Made by a program: the position numbers and the translations under genes
Notes under the pieces: generated by a model
Seen by the model: only the letters and a program-made list of their open reading frames with translations
The model's database searches: none
Told to the model about the DNA's origin: nothing
Shown here: positions 1 through 10,435 of the stretch, piece by piece
Layout: each line of letters opens with the position of its first letter
Position numbering within the stretch: position 1 is the first letter of the stretch
Assembly (NCBI GenBank): GCA_963205105.1
Contig: CAUJJW010000113.1
Location: 1 to 43,903 of the forward strand
Length of the DNA stretch: 43,903 nucleotides
Direction of reading: 5' to 3'
DNA from: Verrucomicrobiota bacterium
GTDB taxonomy: Bacteria; Verrucomicrobiota; Verrucomicrobiia; Limisphaerales; CAIMTB01

Positions 1-500
1 AGGGTGCGCGCGGTGAAGCCATGTGCAGCCGGGGGTGAAAGTCCCCCCAGGTCCGGTGGACAGTCCGCCGGAATCTGAAGCGAAAGCAACAGATGGAAAG
101 ACCTAACCAGTCGCCCAAGCCCGAGGGTTGCTTGGCAGGAGGAGAAACGGGAGAGAAGCCGGTCGTGGACCTGCTGTTCTACCGGAACGAACGACTGTCG
201 AGAAGCGTGCCCAGGGGTACACACGAGCCGCAGGCGGGACCCGCATCCTGCCAAAGCGATTCAGCCTCGAAAGGATCATACGCAAGCGGGGAAGGCGTCC
301 TACTGCCCGAACCCAAAACCGACCCGTCCGCCCGAGGTGAGGGTGGGGAGGGCTTGCCGGGGTCTCAGAGCGTGGCGCGTGAGGAAGGCAGCACATGGAA
401 CCGAGGAGGCCCGGAGAGTGCCTGCCGCACTAACTGCGAGGGCCAAGCAGGAAAGGCGGCGCAACGACAAGGAGCGCCGTCTGACCCTTCGGGAGTCGGA

Positions 501-1982
501 TTGGCCCATAGTATTCGGCCGCAAGGCGAAAGCCCGGAAGCTGAAGAAGGGGCCAACAGATCAACGCAGTCCGCAAAGGCAACCAGCGCCGTAAGAACGA
601 CGGAAACCGACTGGCAAACCTTCCTGCGGGCCATAGCCGAGAAGGCACACACGGAGCAACACCACCGGTTCGGCGACTTGTATCGGTGGCTCAACCCGGA
701 CGTTCTGCGGTTGTGTTTCCACCGATTGCGGAAGGACGCAGCCAGCGGCGTGGATGGAGTGACGTTCCAGGATTACGAAAAGAACCTGGAAGCCAACCTG
801 TTCGACTTAGTCGACCGGCTCAAACGCAAGGCGTACCGAGCGAAACTGGTGCGACGGCAGTACATCCCCAAGGGGAATGGGAAAATGCGTCCCCTGGGCA
901 TCCCTTCACTGGAGGACAAGCTGGTGCAGATAGCGGTGACACAAATCCTGGTGGCGATCTACGAGGAGGATTTTCTGCCGATAAGCTACGGATACCGGCC
1001 AGGATTAGGAGCGCATGACGCGATTCGAGCGTTAACCGAGGAGTTGCAGTTTGGCGGATGCAACTTCGTGACCGAAGCGGACATCAAAGGGTTCTTCGAA
1101 AACATCCGATGGGACTGGCTGGAGAGAATGCTCAGCCAACGAATCGGAGATGGAGCCCTTCTCAGATTGATAGGCAAGTGGTTGCGGGCCGGCATCCTGG
1201 AAGAGGACGGAGAGGTGATCCATCCGCAGACGGGAACACCGCAAGGGGGAATCATCTCCCCCGTGCTGGCAAACATCTACCTGCACGACGTGCTGGACCT
1301 GTGGTTTGAGCGAGAAATCCAACCGCAGCAACGAGGTCACAGCCGAATGATCCGATACGCGGACGACTTCGTGGTGTGCTTCGAATACCGGCATGAAGCC
1401 GAGGCCTTTGAAAAGGCACTCAAAACACGGTTGGCCAAATTCGGGCTGGAAGTGGCGGTGGACAAGACCAAGACGCTGCGCTTTGGCCGGAACGGAGGCC
1501 CGCACAATGGGCGGTTCGACTTTCTGGGGTTCGAGTTCTACTGGGAAATGGACCGGAAAGGACAACCTCGGGTGAAACGACGCACGGCCACCAAGAAATG
1601 GCAGGCCGGAATGCAACGGATGCGAGACTGGATACGAGAGCACCGTCATCAAAAGCTGAGCCAGATGCTCAAGACGCTCAAAGCGAAGCTGAGAGGGACG
1701 TGGAATTACTACGGGTTGATCGGGAATTATCGCCGGATGAAAATCTTCTACGAAGAAACCGTCCGGACGCTGCACAAGTGGCTCAACCGGCGCAGCCAAC
1801 GCCGGAGTTACGACTGGGGGAGCCTGAACCGGCTGATCGCCAGATATGAGATACCGCGCCCGCGGATCGTGGAAAAGACGGGCCAGAAGATGCCTTGCCC
1901 GCAGGAAATGAGCTTCTGCCAACGGGTGACGCAACTGGTGGGACCCAAGGGCAGAGCGCTGGCGAATGCGAGAGCGAGTTGA
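501..1982 (+). CDS. ltrA: Group II intron reverse transcriptase/maturase
   Basis: Intron-encoded protein that helps its RNA fold and splice and copies it into DNA at target sites. Seen: RT fingers/palm blocks including ASGVDGVTF, IPKGNGKMRPLGIPSLEDK, GTPQGGIISPVLANIYL and the catalytic RYADDFVV (YADD at residues 286-289 from this start), then a basic maturase (domain X-like) region containing GTWNYYG. The protein ends soon after, with no HNH endonuclease, so it is an En-less type. The reading frame is open back to an ATG at 93, but those roughly 136 extra residues are Arg/Gly/Pro-rich and overlap the region expected to be intron RNA. I chose the TTG at 501, preceded by GGAG at 492-495, as a plausible start; the start is uncertain. 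The lack of stops gives no sign that the gene is dead. Confidence 0.85.
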   Translation: MAHSIRPQGESPEAEEGANRSTQSAKATSAVRTTETDWQTFLRAIAEKAHTEQHHRFGDLYRWLNPDVLRLCFHRLRKDAASGVDGVTFQDYEKNLEANLFDLVDRLKRKAYRAKLVRRQYIPKGNGKMRPLGIPSLEDKLVQIAVTQILVAIYEEDFLPISYGYRPGLGAHDAIRALTEELQFGGCNFVTEADIKGFFENIRWDWLERMLSQRIGDGALLRLIGKWLRAGILEEDGEVIHPQTGTPQGGIISPVLANIYLHDVLDLWFEREIQPQQRGHSRMIRYADDFVVCFEYRHEAEAFEKALKTRLAKFGLEVAVDKTKTLRFGRNGGPHNGRFDFLGFEFYWEMDRKGQPRVKRRTATKKWQAGMQRMRDWIREHRHQKLSQMLKTLKAKLRGTWNYYGLIGNYRRMKIFYEETVRTLHKWLNRRSQRRSYDWGSLNRLIARYEIPRPRIVEKTGQKMPCPQEMSFCQRVTQLVGPKGRALANARAS

Positions 1983-1988
1983 TCTGAA

Positions 1989-2061
1989 GAGCCCGGTGCG
2001 GGAAAACCGCTCGCCGGGATCTGAGCGGGGGGCGCCGGGTAACCGGCGTCCCTACCGCGAC
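1989..2061 (+). ncRNA. Group II intron domains V and VI
   Basis: Positions 1989-2022 form a 34-base hairpin starting GAGCCCGG, with a GAAA-containing loop and returning CCGGGATC. This fits the size and AGC-triad position of the catalytic domain V. It is followed by a longer stem (GGGGCGCCGG pairing with CCGGCGTCCC around a GTAA loop) whose base carries an unpaired TA; A2054 is the likely branch point. The last two bases AC fit the group II 3' consensus. The pairing was read by eye, without covariance support. Confidence 0.7.
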
Positions 2062-2328
2062 AAGGTCACCTTGCGCCGGATCGTCATGTTGAGCGGGCAG
2101 CGGCGCGGTTTCATGGAAGGCGCAGGATGGGTTGGGCCACCCAGGGGAGCCTACGGGTGTGGAGGACGACGACGACGGAGGGCGTTTCGTACTGGGCTGC
2201 GACCGTGACACGTGTCTCAAGCCCTCGAACGCGCCGCATCGGGGGACCAGGGATCATTTCAACGTTGGCACACCCAGGGCTGTCATTCTGGATGGCTGGT
2301 TCTCCCGAAGCACCTGGTGTGGTGAAGC

Positions 2329-4707
<2,379 letters not shown>

Positions 4708-5310
4708 AAGGCTACGTGGCTGCGATAGGGGAGCTCATTCTTGAGGCCGGACTCACGGGACGTATTCGGCGTTGTGGACGGGCTTCCTCACGGGAACCCC
4801 GCCTTCTCTTGTATCGGCCCTCGAACGCTCGGCCTTAATCGCGGAAGTTCTACCCCTGGGTGGCGGTCGAATTCTCGGAGGTTCCCGAATGGGAGGACGT
4901 TAGGAAATGGGATCTCCTCCCCGGACTTTGCTGCTCAAGGGCGGAGAAGGATTGGGGGAAGGGGTGGGAAAGATTGATTCACCGAAATCCTCCCCCTTCA
5001 GCTGGAAGGTTGCCGGACAAGGTGGCGATCCCTGGGAAGAAAGGTGGGTCACATGGCATTCGCCGAAGGGGCGATCCAATGGATCGACGCGATGGGGATG
5101 CTCTTTCAGGGCGAAATAAAGACGGGGTGGGAACTTCCGAGGGCGTTGCCCTCGGCTGGGTTTGGCGAAGGCCGCTGGCCCTCGGAGACGGGATGCAGAC
5201 CGCGACATCGCAAGTCATTGGAAATCCACGAAACGATTTCAGGGTTCATGGCAAAGCAGGTATCGAATCCGAGGCTGGCTTCCGCTACTTTTCGCGCCTG
5301 TAGACGTCTC
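4708..5310. other. Gene-free stretch between divergent genes
   Basis: No convincing gene. An open frame runs in from 5044 and joins the epimerase, but its first 89 residues look noncoding (low similarity to any fold, many Trp/Arg/Gly) and the Rossmann start MRILFLGGTG is at 5311. Within it, 4905-4985 is purine-rich with a degenerate GGGGAAGGGGTGGG run, of a kind often seen in dispersed intergenic repeats, and 5137-5185 forms alternative hairpins (listed separately). Promoters for the kinase gene and the epimerase must lie here, but no clear -35/-10 pair is visible. Confidence 0.5.
5137..5185. repeat. Hairpin with two competing 3' arms
   Basis: CCGAGGGC (5137-5144) pairs perfectly with GCCCTCGG at 5148-5155 around a GTT loop, and the same GCCCTCGG occurs again at 5178-5185, so two mutually exclusive hairpins are possible. 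There is no following T-run, so it does not look like an intrinsic terminator. Such G/C-rich inverted elements in intergenic DNA often belong to dispersed repeat families; that membership is inference and would need a genome-wide search. Confidence 0.45.
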
Positions 5311-6342
5311 ATGCGCATTCTTTTTCTTGGCGGCACCGGCAACATTTCCGCGGCCTGCACCCGGTTGGCCCTGGATCTGGGACATTCCGTCCACCTGCTG
5401 AATCGAGGCCGACGCGCCGCCCTGTTTCCGGGAGCCGCCCAGATTTCCGCGGATCTCCAGGACGAAGCCTCGGTGACTTCGGCGTTGGGGGATCAAACCT
5501 GGGACGTGGTGGTGAATTTCATCGCCTTCACACCCGACGACATCGAACGGGACCTGCGGCTTTTCCAGGGACGCACCGCGCAGTATGTCTTTATCAGCTC
5601 CGCCAGCGCCTACCAGAGGCCCTCGAATTACTACCTGGTCACGGAATCGACCCCGTTGGTGAATCCGTTTTGGGATTACTCGCGCCAGAAGATCGCCTGT
5701 GAGGATCGTTTGATGCGGGCTCTTCGCGAGCATGGGTTTCCGGTGACCATCATCCGGCCGTCACTGACCTACGGGGAAACGATGATCCCCTTGTCGACCA
5801 ACAACTGGCAGTGCCCTTGGACGGTGGTGGACCGGATGCGCCGCGGCGTGCCGGTGGTGATTCCGGGGGATGGCACTTCGCTGTGGACCATCACGCACAA
5901 CACAGATTTCGCGAAAGGCCTGCTGGGTTTGCTTGGACATCGCCAGGCCATCGGCCACGCCTTCCACATCACCTCGGACGAGGTGCTGACTTGGAACCAG
6001 TGTTATCAGGCGGTGGCGGAGGCTGCGGGGGTGACATCGCCGGTTTTTCTGCACATCGCCACGGATTTTATCGCGGCCTGTCTGCCCGAGCACGCCGGCA
6101 GTCTCCTGGGCGACAAGACCACCTCGGCGGTGATGGACAATTCCAAGATCAAGCGGTTCGTCCCGGATTTCCTGGCCACGACCCGTTTCCGTGATGGGGT
6201 GGCGCGGTCGGTCGCTTGGTTTGAAGCGGACCCGTCGCGCCAAAGGATCGACCCGGCGTTCAACCAGAAATGGGACAAGCTGGTCGACGTGTATCAACGC
6301 GGGCTGGCGGCGGCGATCGAAGTGATGACCAATCCGGGGTGA
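5311..6342 (+). CDS. NAD-dependent epimerase/dehydratase (extended SDR)
   Basis: A 343-residue Rossmann-fold oxidoreductase. Seen: the dinucleotide-binding glycine motif GGTGNIS (residues 7-13) right after the first beta strand, an NAD-ribose region LLNRGRRAA, and a catalytic-type YxxxK (Tyr123, Lys127 in DYSRQK). The C-terminal half has IIRPSLTYGE and the GHAFHITSDEVLTWNQ stretch of NAD-dependent epimerases that act on sugar nucleotides or similar substrates. The start was placed at the ATG at 5311, since the first hydrophobic strand begins there, although the frame is open further upstream. The substrate cannot be read from sequence. The gene stands alone; the next gene starts about 105 bases downstream. 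The family is secure, the precise reaction is not. Confidence 0.85.
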   Translation: MRILFLGGTGNISAACTRLALDLGHSVHLLNRGRRAALFPGAAQISADLQDEASVTSALGDQTWDVVVNFIAFTPDDIERDLRLFQGRTAQYVFISSASAYQRPSNYYLVTESTPLVNPFWDYSRQKIACEDRLMRALREHGFPVTIIRPSLTYGETMIPLSTNNWQCPWTVVDRMRRGVPVVIPGDGTSLWTITHNTDFAKGLLGLLGHRQAIGHAFHITSDEVLTWNQCYQAVAEAAGVTSPVFLHIATDFIAACLPEHAGSLLGDKTTSAVMDNSKIKRFVPDFLATTRFRDGVARSVAWFEADPSRQRIDPAFNQKWDKLVDVYQRGLAAAIEVMTNPG

Positions 6343-6447
6343 TCACGGAATCGGAGGGACAACCACGGACGCAACGGAACACACAGAAGCCGAAGAAGGG
6401 CGTCACGCAGGCGGGGCTGCCATGCCGGCTTCAGGTTCTATTCCACC

Positions 6448-7632
6448 ATGAATCCGCCTCCCGCCAGCAAGCCGCTCGGGCAACGTGCGGTGGAGGTCGG
6501 CATGCTCTTCCTGCGGTTGGGCCTGACCGCATTCGGCGGTCCGGCGGCGCACATTGCGATGCTCGAGGATGAGGTGGTGCGCCGTCGTGCGTGGCTCACG
6601 GGTGAGGAATTTCTCGATCTGCTGGGGGCGACGAATCTGATTCCAGGTCCGAACTCCACCGAAATGGCGATCCACATCGGGTATCGTCACGCCGGTCGGG
6701 TGGGGTTGGTGGTGGGCGGGGTGGCGTTCATCCTGCCGGCCATGCTTTTGGTGATGGGTATCGCCTGGGCCTATGTGCGGTTTGGGAAATTGCCGCAGGT
6801 CGAGGGCCTGCTGTACGGGCTCAAACCGGTGATCGTCGCCATTGTGCTCCAGGCCTTGTGGAGTTTGGGCCGCAAGGCGGTGAAGGACCGGTTCTGTGCG
6901 GTCCTCGGGTGTGCTGCCCTTCTGCTGACCTTTGCCGGGGTAAATGAACTCGCCGTGTTGTTTGGCGTGGGAACCTTGGCGGCGCTGGGGCGGGGCATTC
7001 GAGCAACGCCCGCTCGTGGGACCGGGACCACCCGTCAGGGCCTGGCACCGTTGGTTTCGGCGGCGGCCATGACCACCGGCACCTCCGCGGTTGTGGCCGG
7101 GACCGCAGCCTTTGGCCTCTGGCCGCTGTTTCTCGTGTTTCTCAAGATCGGTTCGGTGCTGTTCGGGAGCGGCTACGTGCTGTTGGCGTTCTTGCGGGCG
7201 GACCTGGTGGAGCGCCGCGGTTGGCTGACGGAACTGCAACTCATGGACGCCATCGCCGTCGGGCAGTTCACGCCAGGCCCGATCTTCACTGCGGCAACCT
7301 TTGTGGGTTACCTGTTGGGCGGAACCCCCGGGGCGTTGGTGGCGACGGTCGGAATCTTCCTGCCTGCATTCTTCTTCGTGGCGATCAGCGGTCCGCTGGT
7401 GCCAAGGCTCAGAGCCTCCCCCACGGCGGGGGCTTTTCTGGACGGCGTGAATGTGGCGTCACTCGCGTTGATGGCCGTCGTGACCTGGCAGTTGGGACGT
7501 GTGGCGGTGGTGGACGTCCCGACGCTCGCCCTGGCGGCGGTAGGTGGCGTTCTACTGCTTCGTTACCGGGTCAACTCGGCGTGGCTGGTCCTCGGAGGAG
7601 GCATGGTGGGGTGGGTGATGGGGAGGGGGTGA
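6448..7632 (+). CDS. chrA: Chromate transporter, CHR family (ChrA)
   Basis: A polytopic inner-membrane protein of 394 residues with the duplicated long-chain CHR architecture. The N-terminal half has LRLGLTAFGGPAAHIAMLED, then TNLIPGPNSTEMAIHIGY; the C-terminal half repeats the pattern as LKIGSVLFGSGYVLL and GQFTPGPIFTAATFVGYLLG. The paired PGP motifs mark the two homologous halves. Members export chromate, probably coupled to the proton gradient, and confer chromate resistance; many environmental homologues have unproven substrates, possibly sulfate-like oxyanions. No chrB regulator is adjacent. The ATG at 6448 is preceded by no strong ribosome-binding site. It is convergent with the next minus-strand gene, with 79 bases between them. 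Confidence 0.9.
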   Translation: MNPPPASKPLGQRAVEVGMLFLRLGLTAFGGPAAHIAMLEDEVVRRRAWLTGEEFLDLLGATNLIPGPNSTEMAIHIGYRHAGRVGLVVGGVAFILPAMLLVMGIAWAYVRFGKLPQVEGLLYGLKPVIVAIVLQALWSLGRKAVKDRFCAVLGCAALLLTFAGVNELAVLFGVGTLAALGRGIRATPARGTGTTRQGLAPLVSAAAMTTGTSAVVAGTAAFGLWPLFLVFLKIGSVLFGSGYVLLAFLRADLVERRGWLTELQLMDAIAVGQFTPGPIFTAATFVGYLLGGTPGALVATVGIFLPAFFFVAISGPLVPRLRASPTAGAFLDGVNVASLALMAVVTWQLGRVAVVDVPTLALAAVGGVLLLRYRVNSAWLVLGGGMVGWVMGRG

Positions 7633-7711
7633 AAACTCGCCCCTGGGTTTGGGTGGCGCGTGGTTCGATCCTTCCATGGACCGTGCGACACGCCCTCAGG
7701 GAATCTGGGAA

Positions 7712-8644
7712 TCAGTCGGCGAGGGTGTCGACGGCCCGAATCCTTTGCAGTTCGCGGGCTTCGTATTGCCGGTGCATTTGGCGCAGTCCAAATGGGAGGA
7801 TGGCCAAGCTTAGGATGCCGGTGAGAACCAGAGGGTACCAGACGGAGTAGGGCTGGCTTTGATAAAAGGCCGCTCCACCAGCGACCAGGCAGATGGAACC
7901 TGTGGCGATCAAGCCCCGCATGCCGGCCATCACCAGAGCGCGGGCGCGGCCCCGTCCTGCCAACCATCCGAACGTGCCACCCAGGATTCCGAGAGTGGCG
8001 CCGCCCAGGCCGCCGATGATGCCGCCTTCGCGGTTGCCCCACCAGGCGTTGGAACGTCCGGCGTCGCTCCAGGGCCAGGCATTCGGGTATTCGACGAGCG
8101 TCAGCGGGCCGACATGAACGGTGCCGGTACCTGGAAGCGTGAGGTTCACTTCGAGTTGTCTCAGGGTTCCAGTGGCTCCCGTGGAGTCCATGGGGAGTTC
8201 AAAGGCACGCCAGCCCGACGATCCGGAGATGCGGCCGAGGCGGCCGGATTGGGCGAGCGTTCGACTGAACGCGCGCTGACTGGGCAGGCCGGGCTGAGCG
8301 GGTTGGAAATGGCTCCACATCTCCAGGAAACCTTCGCCCTCAACATCGGCATAACTCACTTCACCCGTGACGGCGTAGCGGGGATGCGAAATGGCCGGCA
8401 TCAAAATTGTCAACAAGTGGACAGTTGAGGAGTTGTCATTGGTTTTGAACCAGGACTGAACAGCGCGGCCGTCCAGCGTTTGGTGAATGACCCTGGAGTT
8501 GTTGGTGGACTGCTCGGCGGAGCGAGGAGTGGGTGTGAAGTCCTGGATGCGGCGTGGTGTGGTCGAGGGTCTCGCACCGGACGTCGGAAGCTGGCACAGA
8601 CAACCGAGCGCCAAGGCGAGAGTCAGGTGGCGTAGCAGGTTCAT
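7712..8644 (-). CDS. Secreted/membrane-anchored hypothetical protein
   Basis: Function not recognised. The 310-residue product starts with a signal peptide (MNLLRHLTLALALGCLCQ, about residues 1-24), continues with a soluble, probably periplasmic beta-rich domain of about 170 residues (pattern YAVTGEVSYADVEGEGFLEM and GWRAFELPMD, resembling a carbohydrate-binding or jelly-roll-like fold), and ends with a Gly-rich helix pair (GGIIGGLGGATLGILGG) and two hydrophobic helices (ATGSICLVAGGAAFY and PLVLTGILSLAILPF). Its start codon overlaps the stop of the upstream DUF2089-type gene by 4 bases (ATGA), so the two are translated together and the regulator probably acts in the same process. The domain guess for the soluble part is inference. 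Confidence 0.75.
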   Translation of the reverse strand: MNLLRHLTLALALGCLCQLPTSGARPSTTPRRIQDFTPTPRSAEQSTNNSRVIHQTLDGRAVQSWFKTNDNSSTVHLLTILMPAISHPRYAVTGEVSYADVEGEGFLEMWSHFQPAQPGLPSQRAFSRTLAQSGRLGRISGSSGWRAFELPMDSTGATGTLRQLEVNLTLPGTGTVHVGPLTLVEYPNAWPWSDAGRSNAWWGNREGGIIGGLGGATLGILGGTFGWLAGRGRARALVMAGMRGLIATGSICLVAGGAAFYQSQPYSVWYPLVLTGILSLAILPFGLRQMHRQYEARELQRIRAVDTLAD

Positions 8645-8943
8645 GCGGGTCCCTTCTGCTGTTGGTAGGCGGTGAGAAGCTGCTGGAAGGTGGTGGCGTC
8701 GAACTTGCCCTCCGCGAACTGAACGCGGAGCAGACGTTCGTAGGGGTCTTCGCTGCGGTTCTCGTCGAGGATACGGAACTTTTGGATCAGCCGGTCGAGG
8801 CGAAGGCGAACGGTCGGATAGGAGACTCCATACGCAGCCGCCAGCTCCTTCAACGAACCGGACGCGAGGATAAAGCGCTTGATGAACGCCAGGTCCTCAT
8901 CATCCAAACCGTCCAACGCGCGTTGACCTCGGGTGGCTTGCAT
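8641..8943 (-). CDS. DUF2089-type helix-turn-helix protein
   Basis: A small probable transcription factor of 100 residues. Seen: an acidic first helix (LDDEDLAFIKRFILASGSLKELA), then a helix-turn-helix AAAYGVSYPTVRLRLDRLIQKF, followed by a short acidic/hydrophobic tail. This order matches the DUF2089 family, whose members often sit next to a membrane protein that they control. The start was placed at the ATG at 8943 (MQATRGQ); the frame is open to 9096, but the extra residues are translated from intergenic repeats and are rejected. The stop overlaps the start of the downstream membrane-protein gene (ATGA, 8641-8644). The palindrome at 8984-9004 lies 41-61 bases upstream and is a candidate site for autoregulation. 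Confidence 0.8.
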   Translation of the reverse strand: MQATRGQRALDGLDDEDLAFIKRFILASGSLKELAAAYGVSYPTVRLRLDRLIQKFRILDENRSEDPYERLLRVQFAEGKFDATTFQQLLTAYQQQKGPA

Positions 8944-8983
8944 AACAAAACGAAAGACAAATGCTCTTTTAGTATTAACAAAG

Positions 8984-9004
8984 CAAAACAAAAGGTTTGT
9001 TTTG
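8984..9004 (-). promoter_or_regulatory. Palindrome in AT-rich promoter region of the DUF2089 operon
   Basis: CAAAACAAA and TTTGTTTTG form perfect 9-base arms separated by AGG, in a stretch (8941-9010) that is markedly AT-rich against the local background. Being 41-61 bases upstream of the minus-strand start, it fits an operator or UP-like element for that operon. No unambiguous -35/-10 pair was found. The role is inference. Confidence 0.5.
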
Positions 9005-9031
9005 TGAAACTCTTCGAAAGACATGACCACA

Positions 9032-9233
9032 ACAGGGGGACAGACACCCTGTAGCAACAGGGGGACAGACACCCTGTAGCAGGGGGACGCATGCAACAGG
9101 GGGACAGACGTCTAGTGGGGATCATGCAACAAGGGGACAGACACCTGGTGGTGTTGGCGGGCGCTGACGTCTGGGAGGCGGGGGCGATACCGCAGGGTGG
9201 CGGCCGTGTTGCACAGGGGGACAGACACCCTGC
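9032..9233. repeat. Cluster of GGGGACAGACAC repeats with palindromic ends
   Basis: Two perfect tandem copies of a 25-base unit begin at 9032 and 9057 (core ACAGGGGGACAGACACCCTG plus T). Degenerate or partial copies follow at 9080, 9096 and 9129, and a nearly perfect one at 9213. Each full copy has ACAGGG and CCCTGT as inverted ends around GGACAGACA, so it can fold into a small hairpin. The spacing is irregular and there are no unique spacers of constant size, so this is not CRISPR. It resembles REP-type short intergenic repeats; a mobilising transposase is not present in the window. Confidence 0.8.
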
Positions 9234-9293
9234 AGGGGGCCTGGGCAGCTCGGGGATTCAAGTCGGCGGCACTTCCCGGTAGTGTCCTGACCC

Positions 9294-9779
9294 ATGCCGA
9301 GCTTCGACATTGTTTCGCGGGTGGATTCGATGGAAATCGAGAACGCGGTGAATCAGGCCAAGAAGGAACTGGCCAACCGGTTCGACTTCAAGGGCAGTCC
9401 GGCGGAGATCGTTTTGGAAAAAAACGAAATCCGACTCACAGCCCAGGATGCGTTCAAGATCCGGGCCTTGGACGAAATCATGATCGGTAAACTGGCGAAG
9501 CGGAGCATCAGTCTGAAGAGCGTGGAGAAGAAGGACCCCGAGATATCGCCTCTGGGGCATGCCCGACAGGTGATCAAGATCAAGCAAGGGTTGGAATCGA
9601 ACGTGGCCAAGGAGGTCAGCGCCTTCATCCGGGATCTGAAACTCAAGGTGACCGTGCAAATTCAAGGCGATGAGCTCCGGGTGACGGGAAAAAGCCGCGA
9701 CGATCTGCAAAGCGCCATCACCGCGGTACGGGGACATGACTTTCCTGTGGCGTTGAGCTTTGTGAACTTCCGGGATTAG
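9294..9779 (+). CDS. yajQ: YajQ family nucleotide-binding protein
   Basis: A 161-residue cytoplasmic protein, full length for the UPF0234/YajQ family. Seen: the family start MPSFDIVSRVD, then ANRFDFKGS, the central IRALDEIMIGKLAKRSIS, and the C-terminal KSRDDLQSAITAVRGHDFP and ALSFVNFRD. The fold is two ferredoxin-like domains. Some members (in Xanthomonas and Pseudomonas) bind cyclic di-GMP and modulate gene expression, but this has not been shown for most homologues, so the role here is open. The ATG at 9294 follows the repeat cluster by 60 bases. The following GNAT gene starts within 51 bases on the same strand, so they may be co-transcribed. Confidence 0.93.
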   Translation: MPSFDIVSRVDSMEIENAVNQAKKELANRFDFKGSPAEIVLEKNEIRLTAQDAFKIRALDEIMIGKLAKRSISLKSVEKKDPEISPLGHARQVIKIKQGLESNVAKEVSAFIRDLKLKVTVQIQGDELRVTGKSRDDLQSAITAVRGHDFPVALSFVNFRD

Positions 9780-9829
9780 GGCGCGGTTTCGACGTGAGCC
9801 GCATCACGGGGTGGTGTACGGGCCTGGGC

Positions 9830-10393
9830 ATGTCTGCCGAACCTACCGGCCCGACGATGGTCATCCGGGTTGCCGTCATGTCGGACACTCCGATGCTGAC
9901 GAGGCTGATTGCTGCCTCCGCCCGTGGCTTGGCGTGCGCCGACTACACGCCGGAACAGGTCGAAGCCGCCTTGGGAACGGCATGGGGTGTCGATACCCAA
10001 TTGATTCAAGACGGGACCTATTTTGTCGTCGAAGTCGGAGGAGAACCCGTGGCTTGCGGTGGCTGGAGCCGAAGGGGAACCCCGTTTGGGGGTGACCATT
10101 TCAGGGACCGTGATCCCGAACTCTTGGATCCGGCGCATGACGCCGCTCGAATTCGGGCATTCTTCGTGGCTCCGGAGTGGGCCAGGCGAGGGTTCGGACG
10201 CCGCTTATTGGAGCACTGTGAAACGGCCGCCCGAAATGCCGGATTCCTTGCCGTGGAATTGGTCGCGACCCTGCCGGGGCACCGGCTCTATCGTCACCAT
10301 GGGTATGAGGGCGACGACCGGGCTCAGTACGAACTCCCGGGCGGGGTGCGCATTGATTTCATTCCCATGCGCAAGCGTCTGCAAAAGGATTGA
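9830..10393 (+). CDS. GNAT family N-acetyltransferase
   Basis: An acetyl-CoA-dependent acyltransferase of about 187 residues. Seen: the start of the fold in VIRVAVMSDTPMLTRLI, the strand FVVEVGGEPVACGGW, the acetyl-CoA-binding motif A region IRAFFVAPEWARRGFGRRLLEHCE (R/Q-x-x-G-x-G type), and the terminal GHRLYRHHGYEG motif B. The acceptor substrate is unknown. Three in-frame starts exist (GTG 9794, ATG 9830, ATG 9857); 9830 is preferred because the conserved fold begins about ten residues later, but 9857 is equally possible. It lies between yajQ and a small exporter gene on the same strand. Confidence 0.85.
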   Translation: MSAEPTGPTMVIRVAVMSDTPMLTRLIAASARGLACADYTPEQVEAALGTAWGVDTQLIQDGTYFVVEVGGEPVACGGWSRRGTPFGGDHFRDRDPELLDPAHDAARIRAFFVAPEWARRGFGRRLLEHCETAARNAGFLAVELVATLPGHRLYRHHGYEGDDRAQYELPGGVRIDFIPMRKRLQKD

Positions 10394-10435
10394 ATCGCTT
10401 TCCGACCTGACGGTGGTGGTCCAGAGTCCTTGTCC

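Larger units (their letters stand above)
4..2061 (+). mobile_element. Group II intron, near full length
   Basis: A self-splicing retroelement. Seen: a 5' end GTGCG at position 4, matching the GUGYG start consensus, an internal reverse transcriptase/maturase gene, and a 3' part with a domain V-like hairpin (from 1989) followed by a domain VI-like stem with an unpaired A at 2054, eight bases before a terminal AC at 2060-2061. About 500-590 bases separate the 5' end from the first conserved RT residues, the usual size of RNA domains I-III, so this stretch is probably structured RNA. Only three bases of 5' exon lie in the window, so the exon-binding pairings and the interrupted gene cannot be worked out. 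The 3' exon side (from 2062) shows no recognisable gene. The exact ends are inferred from consensus and may be off by a few bases. Confidence 0.8.

Noticed and set aside
1032..1934. 300-residue open frame antisense to the reverse transcriptase
   Set aside because: No recognisable domain and overlaps a certain gene.
2062..2328. Small open frames in the gap between intron and kinase gene
   Set aside because: Low-complexity Arg/Thr-rich products; nothing supports a gene. It may be the remains of the intron target region.
5044..5310. N-terminal extension of the epimerase from an upstream ATG
   Set aside because: The Rossmann strand and glycine motif begin at 5311; the extension crosses a hairpin repeat and has no fold-like pattern.
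10394..10435. Possible guanidine riboswitch before the SugE/Gdx gene
   Set aside because: One weak stem with ACGG in its loop; the mini-ykkC class needs two precise hairpins, and the gap is too short for the other classes.
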